A stretch of DNA of 64,000 nt, taken from the NCBI GenBank assembly GCA_030156535.1, contig JASGMJ010000016.1:79210-143209 (forward strand), written 5' to 3'. The notes under the pieces are model-generated. The model saw only the letters and a program-made list of their open reading frames with translations. It did no database searches and was not told the origin of the DNA. How positions within the stretch are numbered: position 1 is the first letter of the stretch; each line of letters starts with the position of its first letter. Position numbers and translations under genes: made by a program. This stretch comes from Candidatus Sumerlaeota bacterium. Its GTDB lineage: Bacteria; Sumerlaeota; Sumerlaeia; SLMS01; JAHLLQ01. This document shows, one piece after another, positions 36,041 to 44,585 of the stretch.

Positions 36041-36319
36041 CTACTGTTTCTCGAACAACTGGCGCAGGTAGGCGGCGCCGTCGCGCGAGAGGGCGACGCG
36101 GGCGGAGACGAGTCCGGCAAGCTGGCCGTCCTCATAGGCGAACCCGGGGTGCTGCGCGATCTCGGGAATGCTGTGCGGGTCCATCACATCGTCTTCGGTG
36201 ATGTTCGGGCGCAGGCGTTGAGCGGTCTTGAAGACCTTGCCGCGCTGGTGGTCGATCATCGAATCGAGAAGACGTTCGAGCGTATAGAACAGTTCCTCGG
36301 CGTTGCGGTGGGCGTCCAT
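36041..36319 (-). CDS. Small hypothetical protein (92 residues)
   Basis: This all-helical small protein begins MDAHRNAEELFYTLERLLDS. The central segment KVFKTAQRLRPNITEDDVMD is followed by HSIPEIAQHPGFAYEDGQLA and a C-terminal helix ending YLRQLFEKQ. The sequence is well composed, with balanced charge, a hydrophobic pattern and few Pro/Arg runs, which argues for a real gene. No family is recognised. The ATG at 36319 is preferred to the longer frame to 36421, which would overlap the 3' end of the glycerophosphodiesterase gene. It lies 58 bases downstream of that gene on the same strand, so the two may share a transcript. Confidence 0.6.
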   Translation of the reverse strand: MDAHRNAEELFYTLERLLDSMIDHQRGKVFKTAQRLRPNITEDDVMDPHSIPEIAQHPGFAYEDGQLAGLVSARVALSRDGAAYLRQLFEKQ

Positions 36320-36377
36320 GGCGTCGCTTGTCCCTGTTGCGTGGTGTCCCGCCCTCTTCCGATGATGGTACGGCGTG

Positions 36378-37232
36378 CTATTGTGCGGTCTGTGTGCTTT
36401 CGGTGGCGGCAAATGTTTCAAGCAGCAGAGCGGGTTTGTTCGTCGTGATGCTGTCGACGCCGACGGCGTGGAGCTTGCGGGCGACGGCGGGGTCGTCGAC
36501 GGTCCATGCGGCGATGAACATCCCGGCGGCGTGCACCTCGGCGACGGCTTCGGGGGTCAGCGGGCCGCCATAGTTCACGTCGATGCCGTCGATGCCCAGG
36601 TCCTTTGCTTCGGCAATGAGCTCGGCGATGGTGGGGGTCATCGTGCCGTCATCCCGCTTCTCGAATCCGGAGAGCAAATAGACTTCGTGCTCGGGGAGGG
36701 CCTGCTTGATGGCACGGCAGGAGCCGGCGTTGAAGCTGATGAAGGCGATCTGTTCCGGCCTTTTGCCCGATTCGGCGACCAGAGGCACGACATAGGGAAC
36801 GATTTCCGGCCCGACCTTGATTTCCACGAAGAGGCGCTTGTCGTCGGGGATCGTCGCAAGGACGTCGGCAAGCATCGGAATCGGCTCGCCTGCCCAGCGG
36901 GGGTCTTTCCACGAGCCCGCGTCGAGTCCCTGCAAGTCATCGGCCCAGGAACACTCGGCGATCATTTTCTTGCCCGGCGCCGTGCGCCCGAGTTCGCGGT
37001 CGTGAAAGCAGATCACCTTCTCGTCGGTGGTCAGGTAGATGTCGATTTCCGCAGCGTCGGCGTTCTGTTCCCAGGCGAGCTTGACCGACGCGAGCGTGTT
37101 CTCCGGTGCGTCGTGGGAGGCGCCGCGGTGGCCAACGATTTCGGGACGCTGCATTTGGGGAGAGACCTTGTTGGCACAGGCGGAAATGGCAAGGATTGCG
37201 GTAAGGGAGAGAAGGGAAAGAAGACGATGCAT
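36378..37232 (-). CDS. Glycerophosphodiester phosphodiesterase lipoprotein
   Basis: This 284-residue protein starts with a lipoprotein signal, MHRLLSLLSLTAILAISAC, with the lipid-carrying Cys at position 19. The GDPD barrel shows IVGHRGASHDAPENTLAS (catalytic His and Glu), AEIDIYLTTDEKVICFHD (metal ligands and second His) and LFVEIKVG. The C terminus AAWTVDDPAVARKLHAVGVD matches the closing strands. It hydrolyses deacylated phospholipid diesters to glycerol-3-phosphate and an alcohol, probably from the periplasm. A longer upstream frame (to 37637) is antisense to pdxA and rejected. The ATG at 37232 gives a clean signal peptide. Confidence 0.92.
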   Translation of the reverse strand: MHRLLSLLSLTAILAISACANKVSPQMQRPEIVGHRGASHDAPENTLASVKLAWEQNADAAEIDIYLTTDEKVICFHDRELGRTAPGKKMIAECSWADDLQGLDAGSWKDPRWAGEPIPMLADVLATIPDDKRLFVEIKVGPEIVPYVVPLVAESGKRPEQIAFISFNAGSCRAIKQALPEHEVYLLSGFEKRDDGTMTPTIAELIAEAKDLGIDGIDVNYGGPLTPEAVAEVHAAGMFIAAWTVDDPAVARKLHAVGVDSITTNKPALLLETFAATESTQTAQ

Positions 37233-37425
37233 GGTGCTCTTTGTGCGGCGAGGCAGGATGCGTGCGCCGCTCCTGGAATCGAGGCGGAATCTCGTTGCCG
37301 CCAACGCCGTGCAGTTCGAGCGGTGCGGTGCTTGTGGGCAAGCGAAACGAGTCCCCGTCTCAAACCCGTTGCCTTGGATCGGCGGCGGTCGATAGGAACG
37401 CCGCTGGCCGGAGGTTTCACGCGCA

Positions 37426-38436
37426 ATGAAAATCGGAATCACCATTGGAGACCCGGGTGGCGTTGGGCCGGAGGTGGCCCTGCGCGCCATCACGGAACAG
37501 CAGTGGGACACGGATGCGGAGTTCGTGCTCGTCGGGCCGCCCGCGCTCTGGCGCCAGCACGCCGATGTTGTGGCGCGCACGCGGCCCGACCTTGCGAGCG
37601 CCGCTCTCGCGTTGATCGACCGCGCGGTTGTTGCCACGCGCGATCCCGGGGAGGGAACGGCTGCGCGCCTGGGCGAGACGAACGGTCGTCACGGAGCCGT
37701 GGCGATCGGCGCGATTGAAGAGGCCGTTGCACGCGCACGCGGCGGCGCGCTCGACGCGATTGTCACCGCGCCGCTCAACAAGGATGGAATCCACCAGGCG
37801 GGGAGCCGGTATCCGGGGCACACGGAAATGCTGCGCGATTTGTGCGGCGCCGGCGATGTCACAATGGCGTTCGCGGGAGGCGGTCTGTACGTGGCGCTGG
37901 CGACGATTCACGTGCCGTTGCGCGCGGTGTTCGATCTGCTGACGCCCGAGCTTGTGTTGCGGCGCGCGCGTCATCTCGATGCGTTCGTGCGGCAGTTGGG
38001 AATCGCGTCACCGCGCATCGCACTGTGCGGGCTGAATCCGCACGCGAGCGAAGGCGGATTGTTCGGCGACGAGGAAGCGCGTCTTCTCGAACCCGCGGTG
38101 GAGCAGGCGCAAAGCGAGGGGATCGCGCTCTCGGCGCCGCTGCCGCCGGACACGGTTTTCTTCGACGCGCGGCGCGGACGGTTCGACGCAGTGTTGGCGC
38201 TGTATCACGATCAGGGGCTCATTGCGGTGAAGACCGTTGCGTTCGAGGAAGCCGTGAACGTGACGTTGGGCCTGCCGATCATCCGCACGTCGCCGGACCA
38301 CGGAACGGCGTTCGACATTGCGGGCCAGGGCACGGCAAGCACCGGCAGCATGGCCGCCGCCATCGCACTCGCCATCCGCATGGCGAGAACGGGGACGAGT
38401 TCACCACGGAGGCACGGAGAACCAATAAACAAGTGA
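37426..38436 (+). CDS. pdxA: 4-hydroxythreonine-4-phosphate dehydrogenase (PdxA)
   Basis: This 336-residue NAD-dependent dehydrogenase belongs to the DXP-independent-of-PdxST route to pyridoxal phosphate. The N terminus is ITIGDPGGVGPEVALRAI. The metal-binding His residues occur in YPGHTEMLRD, LYHDQGLIAVK and RTSPDHGTAFDIAG. The last 11 residues (SPRRHGEPINK) are unlike the family. They are encoded by the dispersed CACGGAGGCACGGAG repeat that interrupts the usual C terminus just after LAIRMAR. PdxA2-type enzymes acting on other hydroxyacids are an alternative. The gene is divergent from the glycerophosphodiesterase gene and followed by a spacer of repeat remnants. Confidence 0.93.
   Translation: MKIGITIGDPGGVGPEVALRAITEQQWDTDAEFVLVGPPALWRQHADVVARTRPDLASAALALIDRAVVATRDPGEGTAARLGETNGRHGAVAIGAIEEAVARARGGALDAIVTAPLNKDGIHQAGSRYPGHTEMLRDLCGAGDVTMAFAGGGLYVALATIHVPLRAVFDLLTPELVLRRARHLDAFVRQLGIASPRIALCGLNPHASEGGLFGDEEARLLEPAVEQAQSEGIALSAPLPPDTVFFDARRGRFDAVLALYHDQGLIAVKTVAFEEAVNVTLGLPIIRTSPDHGTAFDIAGQGTASTGSMAAAIALAIRMARTGTSSPRRHGEPINK
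38399..38425. repeat. Dispersed repeat TTCACCACGGAGGCACGGAG forming the pdxA 3' end
   Basis: This is the second copy of the repeat at 11907-11940, lacking one ACACGG unit. It encodes the final residues of PdxA in a frame different from that used in the GT87-like gene. Confidence 0.75.
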
Positions 38437-38564
38437 GGGAAGAGAACCACAGAGTAATGGACAAGAATCGAATACAGCTTCACCTGAAAAGGGAAGAATA
38501 TGCCAAACCCACTCTTTGTGACGTGAAAGTTGCAACAGCACGTAAAGTAGGAAACGAACCACTT

Positions 38565-38590
38565 AACTGAAAACTGAGAACCGAAAACTC
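38565..38590. repeat. Degenerate AACTGAAAACTGAGAACCG repeat
   Basis: This lies directly upstream of rsmA, in a visibly AT-richer spacer (38437-38594). It is the opposite orientation of the element at 22236-22263. I see no gene in this spacer. Confidence 0.6.
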
Positions 38591-38594
38591 CCTC

Positions 38595-39467
38595 ATGCCT
38601 TCTCCTTCTTTTGAATTTCCCAAAGTAACCGACCTTCTGGCACAGGAGGGGTTTCGTCCCGTGAAGGGGCGGGATCAGCACTTCCTGCGTGGGCGCGGGC
38701 CGACGCGGCAGATTGCGGAGATCAGCGAGCTGACGCCGCGCCATCGCGTGGTGGAAATCGGCGCGGGGCTTGGAAATCTGTCGGCCGAGCTGGCGCTGCG
38801 CGCCGGTGCCGTCACAGCGGTGGAGAAGGACACGACGTTCTCCGGTTGGCACGAGCGCCTGACCGCGCAATTGCCGAATCTCACGATTCACTATGCTGAT
38901 TTCTTGAAGGTGGACATTGAGGAAGTCGTGCCGCGTGAACCGGTCGACGGCCCCATCGTTGCGATTGGAAACCTGCCATACCAGATCACGGCGCCGATTC
39001 TGTTCAAGCTCGTCGATAGTCCGGTGGCGTGGGAGCGCATCGTGGTGATGGTGCAGCTCGAAGTGGCCGAGCGCATTGCGGCGGGTCCGGCAACGCGGCG
39101 GTCGAGCGCGCTGACGTACAAGCTGGCGTTCGAGTACGACGCGCACATCGCGATGCGCCTTGGGCCGACCGAGTTCATCCCGCCGCCGCGCGTGGATTCG
39201 GCCGTGGTGGTGTTGACGCCGCGCGCGGTGCCGCTGCTGCGCGACCACGCGCACAAGGTGCGGCTGCATGCGCTGGTGCATGGCGTGTTCCAGCACCGGC
39301 GGCGGACGCTGCCGAACGCCATGAAGCTGGGCGGATGCACGCCGACGCGTGATGTGGCGGAGGCGGCGGTGGCGGCAGCGGGGCTCGATCTGAAGGCGCG
39401 GCCCGAAACGCTCACGCTCGAGGATTTCATCCGCCTCGATGAGGCACTTGCTGGCGGGCGCGCATGA
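38595..39467 (+). CDS. rsmA: 16S rRNA adenine-N6,N6 dimethyltransferase
   Basis: This 290-residue RsmA/KsgA dimethylates two adjacent adenines near the 3' end of 16S rRNA. The N-terminal RDQHFLRGRG corresponds to the family GQHFL motif. The SAM-binding glycine loop is VVEIGAGLGNLSAELALR, followed by acidic AVEKD. The catalytic motif is NLPYQITAPILFKL. The C-terminal helical domain (RRRTLPNAMKLGG) is present. A closely related Erm methyltransferase is less likely given length and context. Its stop overlaps the start of the ABC ATPase by four bases (ATGA), so translation is coupled. Confidence 0.94.
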   Translation: MPSPSFEFPKVTDLLAQEGFRPVKGRDQHFLRGRGPTRQIAEISELTPRHRVVEIGAGLGNLSAELALRAGAVTAVEKDTTFSGWHERLTAQLPNLTIHYADFLKVDIEEVVPREPVDGPIVAIGNLPYQITAPILFKLVDSPVAWERIVVMVQLEVAERIAAGPATRRSSALTYKLAFEYDAHIAMRLGPTEFIPPPRVDSAVVVLTPRAVPLLRDHAHKVRLHALVHGVFQHRRRTLPNAMKLGGCTPTRDVAEAAVAAAGLDLKARPETLTLEDFIRLDEALAGGRA

Positions 39468-40750
39468 CCGCTTCCCCTGTCATTCGTGCAGTGAATCTGT
39501 GCAAGCGCTTCACGCTGCACACGTCGGGCGCGACGACGCTGAAGGAGATGATCGTCTCCGGTGCATTCGCGCGCGCGTCCAAGACGACGTACAACGCGCT
39601 CGATGGCATCAGCTTCGAACTGCAACGGGGACGGAGTCTCGCGATTGCGGGGAGCAACGGTTCGGGCAAGTCCACATTGCTGAAACTGATTTCAGGGATC
39701 AGCCAGCCGACCAGTGGCACGCTCGAAGTGCATGGGCGCATCGCGGCGCTTCTGGAGCTCGGTGCCGGTTTCCAGCCCGAACTCACGGGGATGGAGAACG
39801 TCTTCCTGCAGGGCTCGTTGTTGGGCTTGTCGCGCGACGAGATTCTCGAGCGTCTTCCCGACGTGCTCGACTTCTGCGAGCTCGGTCCGTTCATTCACAC
39901 GCCGATGAAGCGCTACTCCAGCGGCATGACCGTGCGGCTGGGCTTTGCGCTCGCGGTCTTCTCCGACGCGGAGACGCTGCTGATCGACGAGGTGCTCTCC
40001 GTTGGCGATTCGGCGTTCCAGGCCAAGTGCCTGCGCAAGATCGCGGCGCTGCGCGCGGAGGGGCGGACGATTCTTTTTGTCAGTCACTTCGTGCCGCAGA
40101 TCGAACACGTCGCCGAGGAGATGCTCTGGATCGAAAAGGGGAAGATGATCGCCTATGGCCCGATCGGCGAGGTTCTCCCCGATTATGTCGATTCGCTGAT
40201 GGGCAAGGGCGGCGCGGAGGAGAACACGTACGAACCCGCCACGTTGATGGAGGAAGTTGATTGGTCGGACGAGCGCCGCAACTTCGTGATGGCATCCTCG
40301 CCGCGCGGCGTGCGGCACGGCGGAACGCGTGCGACGATCGAGGACGTTGCGTTTTTTGATCACGAGGGGCGGCGCACGCCGGGCCTCGAGGCAGGACGCG
40401 CGTGCGCCATTGAAGTGACGTTCACGGCGCACGAGAAGCTCGACGTGCAGGTGGAGTTTGGCTATGCGGGGCTTGGTGATTTGCGCATGGGGTGGCAGGG
40501 GACGGAGCTGCAGGGGATGGCGCTGCGGGGCGTCGAGGGGCGGATGACGGTGCGCGCGTCGATCGCGGCGCTGCCGTTTCATCCGGGGCGCTATCAGGTT
40601 GGCGTGGCGCTCTCGAATCCGAACAAGAAGCAGGATTACTACGATTTGCACTACGAGGCGTATTCGATCCAGGTGCGCGGGCGCAAGGACCCCGAGGACG
40701 TTTCGATCACGCGTCCCCCGGGGCGGTTCGTTGCGGGCATCAGCTCGTAA
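39464..40750 (+). CDS. Wzt-type polysaccharide/teichoic-acid ABC exporter ATPase
   Basis: This 428-residue protein carries an ABC ATPase in residues 1-245, with Walker [10 protein letters not shown], signature [12 protein letters not shown], Walker [12 protein letters not shown] and the H-loop FVSHF. The C-terminal 150 residues form a beta-rich Wzt-like domain ([20 protein letters not shown] through [16 protein letters not shown]). In O-antigen systems that domain recognises the polymer's terminal modification. The matching permease (Wzm/TagG type) is not adjacent, so it is an orphan here and its partner must be elsewhere. Its 3' end overlaps the convergent feoB membrane gene by 11 bases. Confidence 0.88.
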   Translation: MTASPVIRAVNLCKRFTLHTSGATTLKEMIVSGAFARASKTTYNALDGISFELQRGRSLAIAGSNGSGKSTLLKLISGISQPTSGTLEVHGRIAALLELGAGFQPELTGMENVFLQGSLLGLSRDEILERLPDVLDFCELGPFIHTPMKRYSSGMTVRLGFALAVFSDAETLLIDEVLSVGDSAFQAKCLRKIAALRAEGRTILFVSHFVPQIEHVAEEMLWIEKGKMIAYGPIGEVLPDYVDSLMGKGGAEENTYEPATLMEEVDWSDERRNFVMASSPRGVRHGGTRATIEDVAFFDHEGRRTPGLEAGRACAIEVTFTAHEKLDVQVEFGYAGLGDLRMGWQGTELQGMALRGVEGRMTVRASIAALPFHPGRYQVGVALSNPNKKQDYYDLHYEAYSIQVRGRKDPEDVSITRPPGRFVAGISS

Positions 40751-42194
40751 GGCGGACGAGCGCGGCGATCGTGGCACAGACGGCAATGCCGAGCAGGAGC
40801 GGGAGCAGCGTCGCGAGCGCGGTCCACTTCGCGCTGCGGGTTTCCTTCCAGATGGTCAGGATCGTGGTGCTGCACGGATTGTGCAGCAGGCAGAAGAGCA
40901 TGAGGTTGATCCCCGTCAGCGTCGTCCATCCCCCTGCGGTCAGAATGCGGCGGACGAGATTGCCGTCGGCGAACTCGGTCATCACGCCGGCCTGCGCCAT
41001 GCCGGCGAGCGACGGATCCTTGATCGCAATCGTCAGCGTCAGCATCAGGATCGTCGGAATGATGATCTCGTTGGCGGGGATGGCCACGACGTAGGCGAGC
41101 AGGATCACGCCGTTCAGCCCGAGGAGCCATCCGGCGGGGGAGAGAAACGCGATGAGATGCGCGGCGATGGATTGATCGGCGACCGTGATGTTCGAGATAA
41201 GCCAGATGATGCCGCCGGCCGGCGCCGCCATGATCAGGGCACGCCACAGCACCAGCAGGGTGCGGTCGATCAGTGACGTGTAGAGCGTCTGCATGATGCG
41301 CGGCGGACGGTAGGGCGGCAGTTCGAGACTGAAGGTTGAGGTCTCGCCGCGCAGCACGGTGCGCGACAGCACGGCGGAGACGAGGAACGTGAACGCCACG
41401 CCGAGCAGACACGTGGCGACGACGGAGGTCGCGGCGACGAGCGACCCGAGTCCGGCGGGAGCCAGCGCGCCCAGGAAGATCGTGCCGATCAGGATGAGCG
41501 TCGGCCAGCGCCCGTTGCAGATCGAAAAGTTGTTCGTCAGGATCGCGATGAGACGCTCGCGCGGGCTGTCGATGATGCGGGTCGAAACAATGCCCGCCGC
41601 ATTGCACCCCAGCCCCATCATCATGGAGAGCGCCTGCTTGCCGTGCGCGCCGGCCTTGTGAAAGAGGCGGTCGAGATTGAAGGCCACGCGCGGCAGGTAG
41701 CCGAAGTCCTCCAGCATGGTGAAGAGCGGGAAGAAAATGGCCATGGGGGGGAGCATGACGCTGAAGACCCACGCGGCGCCGAGATAAACGCCATCGATCA
41801 GAAAACCGGAGAGCCAGCCCGGAGCGCCCAGGAAGTTGGCGGCCGCGTGCAACAGGTTGTAGCCGTGCTCCATCGTCAGCGTGGCAAGCATTGCGGAAGG
41901 CACGTTGGCGCCCGCCACCGTGAGCCACAGGACGCCCCAGAGCAGCAGGATCATCGCGGGGAATCCCCAGATGCGGCTGGTCAGGATGCGGTCGAGGCGG
42001 CGGTCGAACGAGAGGCCCTGATGGCGGCCCTGCGCATCGACGACCTCGCTGGTGATCTTGTTGGCCTCGGCGTAGTAGGCCTCCATCGCGTCGTCGGCGA
42101 GCGCGTCGCCATAGCCGTCGCGTGCGGACTCCACCATGCCGAGAAGATCGGGGGCTTCATGGTTTCCGCCGGGTGCGCCAATCGTTGTGCTCAC
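40740..42194 (-). CDS. feoB: FeoB membrane-domain protein (split FeoB, C-terminal part)
   Basis: This 484-residue protein has all FeoB transmembrane elements but no GTPase. It opens with a soluble segment ([20 protein letters not shown] and [20 protein letters not shown]), equivalent to the end of the GDI linker and the first helix. It then carries the two Gate regions with [15 protein letters not shown] and [12 protein letters not shown], and LHNPCSTTI near the C terminus. It forms the Fe2+ permease. The GTG at 42194 overlaps the stop of the GTPase gene (GTGA), so both are made from one mRNA. In most bacteria these domains are one protein of about 750 residues. A frameshift in the assembly is the main alternative. 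Confidence 0.88.
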   Translation of the reverse strand: MSTTIGAPGGNHEAPDLLGMVESARDGYGDALADDAMEAYYAEANKITSEVVDAQGRHQGLSFDRRLDRILTSRIWGFPAMILLLWGVLWLTVAGANVPSAMLATLTMEHGYNLLHAAANFLGAPGWLSGFLIDGVYLGAAWVFSVMLPPMAIFFPLFTMLEDFGYLPRVAFNLDRLFHKAGAHGKQALSMMMGLGCNAAGIVSTRIIDSPRERLIAILTNNFSICNGRWPTLILIGTIFLGALAPAGLGSLVAATSVVATCLLGVAFTFLVSAVLSRTVLRGETSTFSLELPPYRPPRIMQTLYTSLIDRTLLVLWRALIMAAPAGGIIWLISNITVADQSIAAHLIAFLSPAGWLLGLNGVILLAYVVAIPANEIIIPTILMLTLTIAIKDPSLAGMAQAGVMTEFADGNLVRRILTAGGWTTLTGINLMLFCLLHNPCSTTILTIWKETRSAKWTALATLLPLLLGIAVCATIAALVRLTS

Positions 42195-43111
42195 GAGCGC
42201 TCCTCCGGCACAAGGGCGGGCTGGTCGTCCTGCAAGGCATCGGTGTCGAGTCGGGGCATGACACGGGCCGTCATGGCCTCGATGTTGCCCAGCGTTCCCT
42301 CGCGGACTGCCTGGATCATGCTGTGATCCTTGTCGAGCAGCCGCAGGGCGACCCAGCGGGTGTTGGGCAGACCGGGAAAGAGCTGCTCCAGTTGGCGCAT
42401 GATCGGTTCGAGCCGGGCAGTCAGGCGCCCGTTGCCATAGTGAACGCGATGGGGATTCGTCTCGTAGGCGCCGGTGGCGACGGAGACGATGGCGGCAAGC
42501 AAGTCGTCGATGCCCTTGCCATGACGCGCGGCCATCGGAACGACGGGAATGCCCAGGCGGCGCGAGAGCGCGCGGGCATCGACGCTGAGCCCGCGGCGCT
42601 TGGCCTCGTCCATCAGGTTCAGTGCCACGACGACACGGCCGGTGATCTCCAGCGTCTGCAGGACGATCACCAGGTTGCGCTCCAGGCGCGTGGCATCGAC
42701 GACGACCACGGTGACGTCCGGGCCGCCGAACAGGATGAAGTCGCGGGCGATCTCCTCGTGGTGGCTCGACGAGCAAAGCGAGTAGCACCCCGGCAGATCG
42801 ACGATGCGGTACTTCTTGCCGTCGGTCTCGAAGGCTCCCTCGGCGCGGCTCACGGTCTTGCCCGGCCAGTTGCCCACATGCTGGCGCAATCCGGTCAGCG
42901 CGTTGAACACCGTGCTCTTGCCCGTGTTCGGATTGCCGAGCAGGGCGACGACAAAGTCGGCGGCCTCGGCCCTCACGCCCAGACGCCGCAGGGCATCGTG
43001 GCGCGCATGAACGCACGTGGCGCAGGCACCGTGGGCGGCAGGCTGGTTGGCAGGTTGGGCGACAGGTTGGACCGGGGCAGGTGCGCTGGCCGGGAGGCTG
43101 TTCGGGGTCAT
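42191..43111 (-). CDS. feoB: FeoB GTPase-domain protein (split FeoB, N-terminal part)
   Basis: This 306-residue cytosolic G protein has G1 GNPNTGKST (about residues 59-67), G3 DLPGCYS, G4 NLMD and G5-like AARHGKG. The helical GDI region follows ([19 protein letters not shown]) and the protein ends in an ordinary polar tail. The N terminus adds an Ala/Pro/Gln-rich leader and a CxxC pair (Cys30, Cys33) before the G domain, which could bind metal; that is inference. It should drive Fe2+ uptake through the separately encoded membrane part. It overlaps feoA upstream by four bases and the membrane gene downstream by four. Confidence 0.88.
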   Translation of the reverse strand: MTPNSLPASAPAPVQPVAQPANQPAAHGACATCVHARHDALRRLGVRAEAADFVVALLGNPNTGKSTVFNALTGLRQHVGNWPGKTVSRAEGAFETDGKKYRIVDLPGCYSLCSSSHHEEIARDFILFGGPDVTVVVVDATRLERNLVIVLQTLEITGRVVVALNLMDEAKRRGLSVDARALSRRLGIPVVPMAARHGKGIDDLLAAIVSVATGAYETNPHRVHYGNGRLTARLEPIMRQLEQLFPGLPNTRWVALRLLDKDHSMIQAVREGTLGNIEAMTARVMPRLDTDALQDDQPALVPEERS

Positions 43112-43389
43112 GAAGCGGGGTTCTCCAACGCGATGGTGATCCGGGCGGCCTGCTCGGTGCGCAGGGCAACAACCCCGCCCAGCACGCGGAACGCGCGGGG
43201 ATTGCCCAGGGGGTTTTCGAGTTCCACCTCGATGCGGGCACCGGGCACGAACCCCAGGTCGAGCAGCCGCCGGCGCTCGGCCCCCTCCAGACCGAGAGCA
43301 AGAATACGTCCGGCCTGATGCAGCGCCAAGCGGTCGAGCGTCGTGGCGCCGACGGGGGTGGGGTTCTCTGTTTGTATCAAAGGCTGCAT
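43108..43389 (-). CDS. feoA: FeoA-type SH3-like iron transport accessory protein
   Basis: This protein is 93 residues from the ATG at 43389; an upstream ATG at 43419 would place the operator-like repeats inside the coding region and is disfavoured. The fold pattern is intact: [60 protein letters not shown] and QAARITI. FeoA binds the FeoB complex and supports Fe2+ import. It is first in the feoA, feoB GTPase, feoB membrane order, all with four-base overlaps, giving a tightly coupled operon on the minus strand. Confidence 0.88.
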   Translation of the reverse strand: MQPLIQTENPTPVGATTLDRLALHQAGRILALGLEGAERRRLLDLGFVPGARIEVELENPLGNPRAFRVLGGVVALRTEQAARITIALENPAS

Positions 43390-43391
43390 AA

Positions 43392-43418
43392 TGTAGCCAC
43401 CGTTACACTTTGTAGCCA
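43392..43418 (-). promoter_or_regulatory. Candidate metal-responsive operator upstream of feoA
   Basis: Two direct copies of TGTAGCCA (plus strand) at 43392-43399 and 43411-43418 are spaced 19 bases start to start. Between and overlapping them is TACACTTTGTA, an inverted TACA-N3-TGTA. The site sits immediately before the feoA start, as expected for a Fur or DtxR/MntR-type repressor. Neither consensus is a convincing match. Confidence 0.4.
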
Positions 43419-43594
43419 TACGCAACGAGACGGGGGTGAATGTCAAGGGCAAACGCGGGGGGAATGCCGAGTCTGGCTCTCCCAGACGAGACCCTTTCAG
43501 GTTGTCATCATGGGCCATTCCGGTAGATTGCGTTCATGCGAACTCCGATGGGCACACTCGGAGATGCCTCGCATGACAGCAACGGGAGGCTTGC

Positions 43595-44374
43595 ATGAAG
43601 ACGATTAGCCGCGCGGCGATTCTGTTTCTTCTGGCGATGAGTGTTGCCTGGGCAGAAGAAGCAAAGGACAAGTTCGATGCTCCCGTTGAAGTGGATATCG
43701 CCGGAAGCGATGTGCGCCACGCCATCAAGAAGTTGAAGCTGCCCCCCTCCGATACGAAGGTGGAAAGCGAAGCGGAGGATGCGAAAGAGGAACCGATCGT
43801 GTTTCTCTATGAAGGCCGCGAGCAACCTTTTGAAAAGGTTCAGCTGACGCCGGACAGAGGGTCCATCTTTGGAGCCACCGCCACCCGTTTGAATACCCAT
43901 CAGGTCAAGTTGGAAGGGGATTTCGAAGGGAAGACATTGCGCGGGGTCGTCGAGGAGATCGACCGTCAGGAGGCCTTCGTGGCGCGCGTGCTGCCGGGGA
44001 AAGGCGCCGTTCAGATCATGGACGCAGCCTTGGAGCAGGACCCCCGCTGGGCGCTGAATCTGCCTCTTCATCCGGAATATGCAAAGGAACCCCTGACCTA
44101 CTCCGAGGCCATCACCTTGCTGCGCGGTTCCTATGGACTGATATTGCCACCGGGAGCCAATCTCATGACGCCAAGCGAGGAGCTTGTGTGGGAGGGAACG
44201 GCGAAAGAGTGTCTTGTTCGCGACCTTGTGATCGAGGTTTCCAAAGTGACACTCCGGATGCAGAAAGATCGTGGGAACTTGAATTTCACGTCAGGCCATC
44301 AGGCCTGCCCCGCGGAAAGTAACCCGGATCCGAATTCCACGACACTGTATCATTGGACTCTTCTCGGTATCTAG
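43595..44374 (+). CDS. Exported protein of unknown function
   Basis: This 259-residue protein has a cleavable signal peptide, ISRAAILFLLAMSVAWAEEA, with a likely cut after AWA. The mature part contains DVRHAIKKLKLPPSDTKVES, an acidic patch EAEDAKEEP, then LRGVVEEIDRQEAFVARVLP and LTYSEAITLLRGSYGLILPP. The alternation of short strands and helices recalls the STN/secretin short domains, but I cannot assign it. It has one pair of late cysteines. It is divergent from feoA and stands next to the decayed cupin fragment, so it marks the left boundary of the atypical region. Confidence 0.65.
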   Translation: MKTISRAAILFLLAMSVAWAEEAKDKFDAPVEVDIAGSDVRHAIKKLKLPPSDTKVESEAEDAKEEPIVFLYEGREQPFEKVQLTPDRGSIFGATATRLNTHQVKLEGDFEGKTLRGVVEEIDRQEAFVARVLPGKGAVQIMDAALEQDPRWALNLPLHPEYAKEPLTYSEAITLLRGSYGLILPPGANLMTPSEELVWEGTAKECLVRDLVIEVSKVTLRMQKDRGNLNFTSGHQACPAESNPDPNSTTLYHWTLLGI

Positions 44375-44440
44375 GCCGCCCTGGCGAGGTGGTCGGACGT
44401 GCCGCCTTCTCAGGGCGGGGTGTTGGGCGTTTCAGCGCGC
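44372..44440 (-). pseudogene. Remnant of a second cupin gene (3' end)
   Basis: Positions 44382-44430 match 51298-51346, the 3' end of the intact cupin gene, at 45 of 49 bases. On the minus strand it reads TPNTPP-stop-EGGTSDHLA against TPSTPPWEGGASDHLA in the intact gene, so the Trp codon has become TGA. Similarity extends weakly further upstream (CGCGC region) and then is lost. It is a decayed or truncated paralogue, and it sits exactly at the left edge of the AT-rich cassette. Confidence 0.8.
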
Positions 44441-44496
44441 GAAGAAGCGCCGTCGCGTTGGCTGACCCACCACCTTACCTCAGGCTCCAAGACGTG

Positions 44497-44547
44497 GTTT
44501 CTCTCGACCGCGAGCGCGGGATTACTCCACGGTTTTCTTGGAAGACC
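44497..44547. repeat. Left arm of imperfect inverted repeat flanking the AT-rich cassette
   Basis: TTTCTCTCGACCGCGAGCG (44498-44516) followed by GTTTTCTTGGAAGACC (44532-44547). The reverse complement of 46173-46222 reads TTCTCTCTCGGCCACGAGCC, a spacer, then GTTCTCTTGGAAGAACC. The arm contains its own small hairpin, CTCG-ACCG-CGAG. The decamer TCTCTCGACC at 44500-44509 also recurs directly at 46261-46270. Confidence 0.5.
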
Positions 44548-44585
44548 GGTGAAGAGATGAACAGACCGATTGGAGGCAGCACCAC

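Noticed and set aside
42195..43301. Reading feoB as one 853-residue protein on the minus strand
   Set aside because: The first 370 or so residues of that frame are out-of-frame translation of the GTPase gene. The real GTPase motifs are in the other frame, so there are two genes (or, less likely, a sequence error).
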